From an uncultured Ruminococcus sp. (GTDB taxonomy: Bacteria; Bacillota; Clostridia; Oscillospirales; Ruminococcaceae): a stretch of 7,543 nt of DNA. Below are positions 1-4,653 of the stretch, in pieces. How positions within the stretch are numbered: position 1 is the first letter of the stretch; every line of letters begins with the position of its first letter. The notes beneath the pieces are model-generated. The model did no database searches. It was given only the letters and a program-made list of their open reading frames with translations, and was not told the origin of the DNA. Both the position numbers and the translations under genes were made by a program. The stretch spans positions 1 to 7,543 of the forward strand of contig CAMAIG010000069.1 in NCBI GenBank assembly GCA_945835085.1, given 5' to 3'.

Positions 1-303
1 CATTGCCTTTGCAGCCCTTGCGGAGGCAATGATGTAGCTTATGGAGTTGAGCCGTTTTTCTTCGTCTGTTCCCGAAAGTGAGATAAAATAGGGAGCGTGG
101 AGGGAAAGGGTCATGCCCGCAGCTTTAAATGCATTGCCTATCTCGGCGGCGGCGGTTTCGGATATCCTTACTCCCTGACCGCACTGATATTCAAAATGTG
201 TAAGCCCGAATTTCATAAGATATTCCGGCAGCTGAGCCGATTTTTTATAGCCCATCGCCTTGAAGCTTTCCGCAGCGCCTGCGGGACCGAATACTGCACT
301 CAT
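1..303 (-). CDS. Nfo-like TIM-barrel protein (AP endonuclease family 2), N-terminal part
   Basis: The first 101 residues are present; the gene runs off the left edge of the window in frame. The product resembles the clostridial branch of the xylose-isomerase-like TIM-barrel/endonuclease IV family, which cleaves DNA at abasic sites in its characterised members. Visible signs are the N-terminal FGPAG, a YKKSAQLPEYL stretch (residues 19-29), FEYQCGQGVRI (37-47) and LSLHAPYFISLS (66-77), where H69 corresponds to the first metal-ligand histidine of the family. The start is fixed by an AGAAGAGG site (310-317) that overlaps the stop codon of the DUF1963 gene 13 bases upstream, so the two are probably translationally coupled. 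It is the third gene of the yqeG operon. Whether it is a true AP endonuclease or another member of the fold cannot be decided without the rest of the metal site. Confidence 0.83.
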   Translation of the reverse strand, partial: MSAVFGPAGAAESFKAMGYKKSAQLPEYLMKFGLTHFEYQCGQGVRISETAAAEIGNAFKAAGMTLSLHAPYFISLSGTDEEKRLNSISYIIASARAAKAM

Positions 304-316
304 ATTATACCTCTTC

Positions 317-1231
317 TCATATTTCGCAATCGTAAAGCACTTTTGAAAAATCCTTATTTTTCAAAGCGTCATAGGAAATGAAAAACTGAAATGCTCCGTC
401 TGCCTTTGCAAATATTTCCTCGTCCTCGGGACAGGTTTCCTCAATATCCGATAGTCTGAAAAGGCAGCACAGCAGCTCTTTGTATTCACCGCTCCTGGGG
501 TCACGTTCAAGAAATGCACCCGAGCCGCCAATGCCCGAAAAGCCCTCGTATGAGAATTTGCGGTAAAGGGGCTCTGCGGCGTCGTTTTTAATGTCATTAA
601 GGCTTCCTGCATTTTTGCTGCAAAGCCTGTATTTCTTTGCAAATTCAAGGACTGCCCCATCAAACCTGAAATCAAGGCAGCTTGGTATGCCGGGCTTTGG
701 CTGAGCGGGAATTAATACACGCTCTCTTACGGCAGGAAAGGCTGTGCTGTCAAAGGAGGGCATTTCCTCGGCGCTTTTAAGCTCGCTTTCTTTACGGATA
801 ATGCTTTCGTGATAGATTATCCTGAAACTATCCTGCTCTGTTTCGGTGCCGAAATAGTCCAAAAGGTCAAGCTTTCCGCTGTCGGAAATGAAGATCTGGA
901 GTATCCCGTCCTTTGGGAACGGCTCCATGTCAGGGAGCTTTGTGAAATTAAGCTGGCACAGAAGCCTGAGGGGAGTGCCGTCCTTGCTGCAGGGATAATC
1001 ATATCCCTTGGGCATATAGGGGATTCCGCCTATCTTTGAGCTGTAGACAGAAGCTTTTTTGCTGTCTGAGGCTGTCATTCTGAGGTGGTTTGTCACAAGC
1101 CCTTTTTCAAAGCTAAAGGCAGCAAACTTGTTTATCATATCCTCCTCGGAGGTTATGGTGACCTTGTCGTGCTTTGCCTTAATATTCTGAGCTATGTATG
1201 CTATACCCTTTGCAGCGCCTAATAATCCCAT
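317..1231 (-). CDS. DUF1963 (YwqG-family) protein
   Basis: This encodes 304 aa without signal peptide or membrane segments, so it is probably cytoplasmic. It matches the DUF1963/YwqG pattern: SKIGGIPYMPKGYDYP at residues 65-80, LLCQLNFTKLP at 90-100, GILQIFIS at 109-116, and a late GGSGAFLERDPR segment followed by a short FQFFIS strand near the C terminus. The biochemical role of the family is unknown. The start codon is preceded by AAGGAG (1239-1244) at good spacing. That site overlaps the TAA of yqeG, and only 11 bases separate the two genes, so they share an mRNA. The product precedes the Nfo-like gene by 13 bases. Function is not inferred beyond family membership. Confidence 0.88.
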   Translation of the reverse strand: MGLLGAAKGIAYIAQNIKAKHDKVTITSEEDMINKFAAFSFEKGLVTNHLRMTASDSKKASVYSSKIGGIPYMPKGYDYPCSKDGTPLRLLCQLNFTKLPDMEPFPKDGILQIFISDSGKLDLLDYFGTETEQDSFRIIYHESIIRKESELKSAEEMPSFDSTAFPAVRERVLIPAQPKPGIPSCLDFRFDGAVLEFAKKYRLCSKNAGSLNDIKNDAAEPLYRKFSYEGFSGIGGSGAFLERDPRSGEYKELLCCLFRLSDIEETCPEDEEIFAKADGAFQFFISYDALKNKDFSKVLYDCEI

Positions 1232-1242
1232 ATACTTTCTCC

Positions 1243-1728
1243 TTACAGATATTTTTTTGGCAGGAATGGCTTTTCAGCCGCTCTTTTTATCTTGAAAAAA
1301 CGTGTTTTTTCAGGCTCAATGGGTTTTACGAGTATAGATTTTATCCCGAAAAGCTTTGCACCTAAAATATCCGTGAAAAGCTGATCCCCGATGGTAACTA
1401 TCTCGCTTTTTTTAACGCCAAGCTTCTTAGCCGCCTGTTTATAGCCCTTTGGCAGGGGTTTTGCTCCCTCGGGGATAAAATCCAGCCCCAGCAGCTCCGC
1501 AAAGGGCGTTACACGGGGGACGTGGTTGTTTGAAACGATCATCATTTTTATTCCCGCAGCCCTCATGCTGTCAAGCCATTCAAAAAGCCCGTCAATAGGT
1601 TTTGGGTTGTCATGAGTGGTGCAGGTGTTGTCGATATCGAGGATTATGGCGGTGACGCCCATGCTTTTCAGCACCTCGGGGGTCACGCTCAGGATAGTTT
1701 CATATGCGGCTGTTGGAGTAAATAGCAT
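1243..1728 (-). CDS. yqeG: YqeG family HAD-IIIA phosphatase
   Basis: This 161 aa protein is the usual length for YqeG, a haloacid-dehalogenase-type phosphatase of Firmicutes. All four HAD motifs are visible: motif I DIDNT (D31 nucleophile, D33), motif II VSNN (S66), motif III K90 and motif IV GDQLFTD (D115, D120). Together these form a complete Mg2+-dependent phosphatase site; the small loop after motif I places it in the capless IIIA group. The physiological substrate of YqeG is not established; in many genomes the gene sits near ribosome-assembly or housekeeping genes. An AGGAG site (1737-1741) lies 8 bases before the ATG. It is the first gene of the three-gene operon continuing to the left edge. 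No clean sigma-A promoter is seen directly upstream; the transcript must begin in or beyond the repeat block. Confidence 0.92.
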   Translation of the reverse strand: MLFTPTAAYETILSVTPEVLKSMGVTAIILDIDNTCTTHDNPKPIDGLFEWLDSMRAAGIKMMIVSNNHVPRVTPFAELLGLDFIPEGAKPLPKGYKQAAKKLGVKKSEIVTIGDQLFTDILGAKLFGIKSILVKPIEPEKTRFFKIKRAAEKPFLPKKYL

Positions 1729-1753
1729 AAATGTTTCTCCTGTTAATTTGTTT

Positions 1754-1811
1754 GGTACGGATAATTTGTACCCGTGTCGGTAGGTTTTGTATCAATACGA
1801 TAATCGGAATT
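1754..1811. repeat. Diverged direct repeat, copy 1
   Basis: This 58-base stretch is repeated at 1881-1938 with roughly three quarters of positions identical and no gap. Most differences are C/T or A/G transitions. The best kept part is the shared CGGTAGGTTTTG (1778-1789). On the minus strand it ends in GGTAC-AAATTATCC-GTACC, a short inverted repeat. It is non-coding and lies upstream of yqeG. Confidence 0.75.
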
Positions 1812-1819
1812 GAGGCATT

Positions 1820-1844
1820 CCCCGCAAATTATAATTTAGCGGGG
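1820..1844. repeat. Hairpin CCCCGC...GCGGGG inside the repeat block
   Basis: CCCCGC-AAATT, a two-base loop, then AATTT-(A)-GCGGGG form an 11-pair stem with one bulged A. It is followed directly by GGGGAGCGCCCC (1841-1852) and CGGCG...CGCCG (1854-1869), so 1820-1869 is a chain of GC-rich dyads. There is no U-tract on the minus strand, so it is more likely part of a repeat element than a terminator. Confidence 0.6.
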
Positions 1845-1880
1845 AGCGCCCCGCGGCGAAGTCGCGCCGTGAATATGTGC

Positions 1881-1938
1881 GGTACAGCTAATTTGCACCC
1901 GCGCCGGTAGGTTTTGCAGAAGTGTGATAACCGTAATG
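1881..1938. repeat. Diverged direct repeat, copy 2
   Basis: This is the second copy of the 58-base element at 1754, offset by 127 bases. The terminal inverted repeat is preserved with a changed base: on the minus strand GGTGC pairs with GTACC through a G-U wobble where copy 1 has GGTAC/GTACC. The flanking sequences of the two copies differ, which suggests a mosaic intergenic element rather than a recent tandem duplication. Confidence 0.75.
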
Positions 1939-1995
1939 CAGCGGGCTGCCGTACAAACGTTACCGAGCCGCAAATGAAATAGTTATTGCAAAATA

Positions 1996-2036
1996 TTCCA
2001 ACGAGGTGGCTGCGGCGACACGCCGCTAAATTGGAA
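1996..2036 (-). repeat. Compound stem-loop after the Cys-rich gene (possible terminator)
   Basis: TTCCAA (1996-2001) pairs with TTGGAA (2031-2036), and inside lies a perfect GCGGCG-ACA-CGCCGC hairpin (2012-2026). On the minus strand it begins two bases after the TAA of the Cys-rich gene and is followed by TATTTTG, so it may act as a weak terminator or 3' end stabiliser. It looks like the terminal module of the repeat block to its left. Confidence 0.6.
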
Positions 2037-2037
2037 T

Positions 2038-2238
2038 TTATTGCTTTATTGTGTTTATTCTGCAATCAGGTGGCTTGGGTTCATGTAAACTGCACTTAAA
2101 ATCATCACAATATCCGATACCATCTCCAAAATCAGGCTTCATTTTTTCACACCTGACCGGCTCGCCGTATTCCCCATGAATACAATACCAACAAAAATCA
2201 CAGACCGGGTCACACACAGCATCATTACAGATATACAT
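2038..2238 (-). CDS. Small cysteine-rich protein, 66 aa, unknown function
   Basis: I do not recognise a named family. The 66 residues include nine cysteines (C4, C9, C13, C16, C19, C30, C44, C49, C59). The CDFCWYC core (13-19), C30, and the C44-x4-C49 pair suggest a metal-binding knuckle, zinc or iron-sulfur, but this is inference. There is no signal peptide or membrane segment. The reading frame is open further upstream to 2355, but the start chosen here is the ATG behind a strong GGAGGTG site. The upstream ATGs would lie at or before the promoter at 2282-2310, so they cannot be on the transcript. It is monocistronic, with its own strong promoter and a following stem-loop. Such small Cys-rich proteins are often missed in annotation. 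Confidence 0.8.
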   Translation of the reverse strand: MYICNDAVCDPVCDFCWYCIHGEYGEPVRCEKMKPDFGDGIGYCDDFKCSLHEPKPPDCRINTIKQ

Positions 2239-2243
2239 AATAT

Positions 2244-2250
2244 CACCTCC
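2244..2250 (-). promoter_or_regulatory. Ribosome binding site that sets the start of the Cys-rich gene
   Basis: GGAGGTG on the minus strand lies five bases before the ATG at 2238 (seven counted from GGAGG). No comparable site precedes the in-frame upstream ATGs, so this decides the 66 aa start over the longer 105 aa reading. Confidence 0.85.
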
Positions 2251-2281
2251 GCAAATTCCGGTTATCTCTATGCTTTTTTCC

Positions 2282-2310
2282 ATTATACCCCGAACAATAA
2301 ACATAGTCAA
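2282..2310 (-). promoter_or_regulatory. Sigma-A promoter of the Cys-rich gene
   Basis: On the minus strand TTGACT (-35, 2305-2310), a 17-base spacer and a perfect TATAAT (-10, 2282-2287) lie about 44 bases before the start codon. The leader is short, with transcription expected to begin near 2275. This indicates strong, probably constitutive, monocistronic expression. Confidence 0.85.
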
Positions 2311-2340
2311 GTGTTCAAAGAAAACAGCCGGAGCATTTAC

Positions 2341-2374
2341 AAAAAAAGACAGCACAGTCGGCGTGACGGTGCTG
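2341..2374 (-). terminator. Intrinsic terminator after the DUF4430/ECF operon
   Basis: On the minus strand CAGCAC-C-GTC and GAC-T-GTGCTG form a nine-pair stem with one mismatch and a five-base loop (2350-2374). TCTTTTTTT follows at once. It shields the Cys-rich gene promoter from read-through of the riboswitch operon. Confidence 0.8.
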
Positions 2375-2429
2375 CCCGCTGTATATACTCAGCAATAATA
2401 TTTAAACTTTCGGCTTCATCAACACGCAG

Positions 2430-2473
2430 AAACCGCCCTTCGTAACACCCATAGGCAGTACGAAAGGCGGTTT
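2430..2473. terminator. Long hairpin after the ECF S-component stop, possibly bidirectional
   Basis: AAACCGCC-C-TTCGTA pairs with TACGAA-A-GGCGGTTT around a 14-base loop, three bases past the S-component TAA. The minus-strand run of U is only the three at the end of the stem, and the plus-strand side has GGCGGTTTGTTTT. Full minus-strand termination probably needs the second hairpin at 2341-2374. The AAACCGCC/GGCGGTTT arms are the same as in the terminator at 5883-5907. Confidence 0.72.
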
Positions 2474-2476
2474 GTT

Positions 2477-2995
2477 TTAACTTTTAGCTGTAAACCTTTC
2501 GGCACGCTGCAGAACCGAAATTATCGGAACTATCAGAACGCCGCAGAAAAAATTGCTGATCCCGTGAATTATATCCCAGGGCAGACCCGCCGCAATCCAA
2601 GCGATCATCTGATTAAAATTCAGACCAAAGAGAATAGCCTGAGCAGGAGCATACAGGGTCCCGAACAAAAATCCGTGAGCGGCACACACCAGCATATAAA
2701 CAACAGGTCGTATCTTTTCGGGCATATTCCGTGGAAGGAGCATGACCGCCCCCCACAGAACAGTCCATATATATAAATAGGGTATCCACCATGCAGCAAA
2801 GCCTGCAAAGAAGCCATTTATCAGCACATAAATGTATATGGGATACAGCGCCTTTTTTCTGTAAACAACAGTGTAAGCAACAGTAAAAACGCCGAGAAGA
2901 TGAACATTGGGAACGACCTCCATAATAACCTTTGTGGCATACATAAGTGTGCCGAGCATAGCGAAGATCGTCATTTCTCTGACGGAAAGCTTCAC
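2477..2995 (-). CDS. ECF transporter S component (probable corrinoid specificity)
   Basis: This is a 172 aa integral membrane protein with about six hydrophobic segments (roughly 8-25, 30-46, 50-68, 71-87, 96-118 and 140-163), as in the substrate-binding S subunits of energy-coupling-factor vitamin importers. The N-terminal AMLGTLMYATK stretch fits the helix that contacts the EcfT subunit, and VVPNVHLLG, YAPAQAILFG and WDIIHGISNFF look like conserved family signatures. It starts with GTG; an AAGGTGG site eight bases upstream overlaps the last codons of the lipoprotein gene, and only three bases separate the two. No EcfA or EcfT gene lies nearby, so it would use a shared module encoded elsewhere. 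Corrinoid specificity is inferred from the B12 riboswitch upstream; candidates by role are CbrT- or CblT-like, which I cannot separate by eye. Confidence 0.8.
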   Translation of the reverse strand: MKLSVREMTIFAMLGTLMYATKVIMEVVPNVHLLGVFTVAYTVVYRKKALYPIYIYVLINGFFAGFAAWWIPYLYIWTVLWGAVMLLPRNMPEKIRPVVYMLVCAAHGFLFGTLYAPAQAILFGLNFNQMIAWIAAGLPWDIIHGISNFFCGVLIVPIISVLQRAERFTAKS

Positions 2996-2998
2996 CGT

Positions 2999-3511
2999 TT
3001 ATTCCACCTTAAAGGAGTATACAGAGCCCGGGGTGATGTCGGTGGAATCTACACCTGTGGACGCATATTCGCCGTCAATGTAGAAAGCCCAATAAACGCC
3101 GTCGGTGTCAAAATCTGCAGTAATACCGTTAACAGTCTTAACATACAGACCGTATTCGCTTTCCTCACCCTCAATAATGCCTGCATCGAGGAGGGCAGCT
3201 CCAACGGTAGTCTTGTCGGTGTGAACTTCAAATCTGCTTTCGTTTCCGTCCTTGTCGGTCACGATGAAATCAAAGCTTGTTTCACCCTCTCCGATAACGG
3301 AAACATCACCTGCTTCTGAGGAAGCGGCGGTTGTTTCAGCCCCTTCGACAGCGGAAGCCTCCACGGCTTCTGAGGAAGCGACGGTCGTTTCAGCCTGAGT
3401 ATCGGCTGATGTCTTGTCATTGCTGCAGCCTGTGGTAAACGCTGCTGATGCCGCTATCAGCATGATACTTAAGGCAAGTGACAGTGATTTTTTAATACTG
3501 TTTTTCTGCAT
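2999..3511 (-). CDS. DUF4430-domain lipoprotein, B12-riboswitch controlled
   Basis: The 170 aa product has a lysine-positive N terminus, a hydrophobic signal (about 9-26) and a lipobox ending TTGC, with C29 the predicted lipidated residue, so it should be anchored outside the membrane. Residues 30-75 form a low-complexity Ala/Ser/Thr/Glu linker containing a duplicated AETT-x-ASSEA unit. Residues about 78-170 match DUF4430: VGAALLDAGII (103-113), GLYVKTVNGITADFD (121-135) and YWAFYIDGEYASTGVD (140-155). DUF4430 is the family also found as the C-terminal beta domain of transcobalamin and intrinsic factor. Together with the riboswitch and the adjoining S component, this supports a role in capturing corrinoids at the cell surface. 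AAGGAG (3520-3525) lies eight bases before the ATG. Binding of B12 itself is inferred, not seen. Confidence 0.87.
   Translation of the reverse strand: MQKNSIKKSLSLALSIMLIAASAAFTTGCSNDKTSADTQAETTVASSEAVEASAVEGAETTAASSEAGDVSVIGEGETSFDFIVTDKDGNESRFEVHTDKTTVGAALLDAGIIEGEESEYGLYVKTVNGITADFDTDGVYWAFYIDGEYASTGVDSTDITPGSVYSFKVE
3004..3010 (-). promoter_or_regulatory. Ribosome binding site for the GTG-started S component
   Basis: AAGGTGG lies inside the last codons of the lipoprotein gene, eight bases before GTG at 2995. It supports the GTG start over the ATG seven codons later, and implies translational coupling of the two genes. Confidence 0.7.
3312..3395 (-). repeat. Internal 30-base direct repeat in the lipoprotein linker
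   Basis: Bases 3312-3341 and 3366-3395 agree at 28 of 30 positions and encode two AETT-x-ASSEA units in the linker between the lipid anchor and DUF4430. The 54-base offset keeps the frame, so the linker length could vary between strains by recombination. Confidence 0.85.
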
Positions 3512-3541
3512 AAAAGCATCTCCTTAAAAAATTTTTTCCGT

Positions 3542-3574
3542 CCCCGCAGCAGGCGCTCGCTGCTATTGCGTGGG
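3542..3574 (-). promoter_or_regulatory. Expression-platform hairpin of the cobalamin riboswitch
   Basis: On the minus strand CCC-CGC-AGCAG pairs with CTGCT-GCG-GGG around a seven-base loop, with small internal asymmetries. It sits just 3' of the aptamer closing stem and is followed by ACGG and an A6T6 tract before the ribosome binding site. It could be the ligand-controlled terminator or the hairpin whose loop contacts the aptamer. The U run is ten bases away, so the mechanism is uncertain. Confidence 0.55.
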
Positions 3575-3577
3575 ATA

Positions 3578-3736
3578 TTGACTGCCAAGTATTTCGACTC
3601 GGTGCATATCGGCCGTCTTCTCGGAAATGATCCAATGACTTGTCCCCGAACAGCGGCTTCGGGCAGACCGATATATTATCGCACCTCACGGCGACGGGCT
3701 CGTACAGGATTTTCACCTGTTTCCATAAGCAGTCAA
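3578..3736 (-). ncRNA. Cobalamin (B12) riboswitch aptamer
   Basis: On the minus strand the element is closed by an eight-pair stem, TTGACTGC (3729-3736) with GCAGTCAA (3578-3585). The most conserved core of the class is at 3686-3724: GGAAACAGGTGAAAATCC, then TGTACGAGCCCGTCGCCGTGA. Other parts are a CCCGAA/TTCGGG hairpin (3645-3663) and an AAGTCATTGG segment (near 3631-3640) that may be the divergent B12 box. GGTGC/GCACC pairing encloses the peripheral region. In this class, adenosyl- or other cobalamin binding lowers expression of downstream genes, here the DUF4430 lipoprotein and the S component. The aptamer begins only a few bases after the predicted transcription start, as expected. Which cobalamin form is preferred cannot be told from sequence alone. 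Confidence 0.92.
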
Positions 3737-3741
3737 CTCAT

Positions 3742-3770
3742 ATTTTAGCATATTAATATGTGTGTTTCAA
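3742..3770 (-). promoter_or_regulatory. Sigma-A promoter of the riboswitch operon
   Basis: On the minus strand TTGAAA (-35, 3765-3770), exactly 17 bases and TAAAAT (-10, 3742-3747) are found. The expected start point is within a few bases of the riboswitch closing stem. Upstream lie an A/T-rich dyad (3784-3799) and a TACTATAGTA palindrome (3801-3810) that could bind a regulator. Confidence 0.85.
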
Positions 3771-3816
3771 GAATACTGTTTTAACTTTTTTGAAAAAGTA
3801 TACTATAGTAACAAAT

Positions 3817-3870
3817 AAAAAACCATGCTTTGCAGCTTAGCACATACATTGCCAAGCCATAAAACATGGT
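3817..3870 (-). terminator. Intrinsic terminator after tcdA
   Basis: On the minus strand ACCATG (3865-3870) pairs with CATGGT (3822-3827), continued by U-A pairs, and an inner GCTTGGCA/TGCTAAGC hairpin with one G-U pair fills the stem. TTTTT then A follows. It ends the lipoprotein-tcdA unit 27 bases past the tcdA stop, before the next promoter. Confidence 0.82.
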
Positions 3871-3897
3871 ATCAGCGTGTACAGGGTCAGCCCCGGC

Positions 3898-4653
3898 TTA
3901 TCGGCACGCCGACAGCAAAAACTTCACCGTTTCCGAAGCCGCAATAAGCCCCGCCGCAGAGGGAACAAATGAAATGCTTCCCGGAGGATTTTTCTTGGGC
4001 GTTCCCTTTCTCAAAGGACTTTCCTCATTATCGGAGCCACGATCTGCATCTATTTCAATGGGCGTCAGCGCCTCCTCCGTTGAATAAACAACCTTCAGCT
4101 CTTTTACGCCACGTTTTCTCAGCTCTCTTCGCATAACCCTTGCCAAAGGGCAGACAGAGGTTTCGTAAATATCGCAGACAGTGAGCTTCAGAGGATCAAG
4201 CTTGTTGCCCGCACCCATGGCGGAAATCACAAAGCAGCCCGCAGCCTTAGCCCTCATAATGATCTCCAGCTTGCCGCTCACCGTGTCAATAGCGTCAATG
4301 ACCGCATCATATCGGGAAAAATCCACCTGATCGGCGTTTTCGGGAATAAAAAACATCCTGACCGCATTAACTCTTATGCTTTCGTCAATATCGGCTATCC
4401 TTGCCGCTGCAGCATCAGCCTTGTGCATACCCACAGTGCTGCCAAGAGCAATTATCTGCCTGTTGAGATTTGAAACGCTGACCTTGTCATCGTCGAAAAT
4501 ATCAATAGCCCCAACACCGCAGCGAGCCAGCGCCTCAATGGCAAAGCCGCCCACGCCTCCTGCACCGAAAACGGCGACCCGTGAGCTTCTGAGCCTGTTA
4601 ACGCCGTCCTCACCGATAAGCATAGCCGTCCTTGAATAACGTTCCTCAATCAT
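3898..4653 (-). CDS. tcdA: tRNA threonylcarbamoyladenosine dehydratase (TcdA/CsdL, ThiF/E1-like)
   Basis: At 251 aa this is typical of TcdA, which uses ATP to cyclise t6A37 of ANN-decoding tRNAs into ct6A. Visible elements are RYSRTAMLIGEDG (5-17), the nucleotide-binding GAGGVGG (30-36), D54/D56, NLNRQ (62-66), K78 of the HK signature and the DAIDT motif (120-124, D123). Then come SAMGAGNKLDP, SVCPLARVMRRELRKRG and the C-terminal GSISFVPSAAGLIAASE. The start chosen is the ATG at 4653, whose MIEERYSRT fits the family; an upstream in-frame ATG would add ten residues within the preceding gene. The start overlaps the lipoprotein stop in ATGATTGA, with GAGG nine bases ahead, so translation is coupled. 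A partner CsdE/sulfurtransferase gene is not in the window. Confidence 0.9.
   Translation of the reverse strand: MIEERYSRTAMLIGEDGVNRLRSSRVAVFGAGGVGGFAIEALARCGVGAIDIFDDDKVSVSNLNRQIIALGSTVGMHKADAAAARIADIDESIRVNAVRMFFIPENADQVDFSRYDAVIDAIDTVSGKLEIIMRAKAAGCFVISAMGAGNKLDPLKLTVCDIYETSVCPLARVMRRELRKRGVKELKVVYSTEEALTPIEIDADRGSDNEESPLRKGTPKKNPPGSISFVPSAAGLIAASETVKFLLSACR

Noticed and set aside
1829..2065. 78-codon minus-strand frame across the repeat block
   Set aside because: It lies within the diverged repeats and hairpins, lacks a ribosome site, overlaps the real end of the Cys-rich gene and encodes low-quality protein.
2239..2355. Longer N terminus of the Cys-rich protein (105 aa reading)
   Set aside because: The added codons contain the consensus promoter and the strong ribosome site of the shorter gene, so the upstream ATGs are at or before the transcription start.
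2337..2476. Open minus-strand frame after the S component with a protein-like stretch (RFLRVDEAESLNIIAEY)
   Set aside because: It has no start codon or ribosome site and runs through two hairpins that act as terminators. It might be a repeat-associated coincidence; a genome-wide search would settle it.
2900..3319. 139-codon plus-strand frame
   Set aside because: It is antisense to the DUF4430 and S-component genes, whose frames, signal peptide and domain motifs are convincing; no ribosome site is seen for it.
3492..3716. 74-codon minus-strand frame
   Set aside because: It is the riboswitch and expression platform read as protein, and it overlaps the lipoprotein start.
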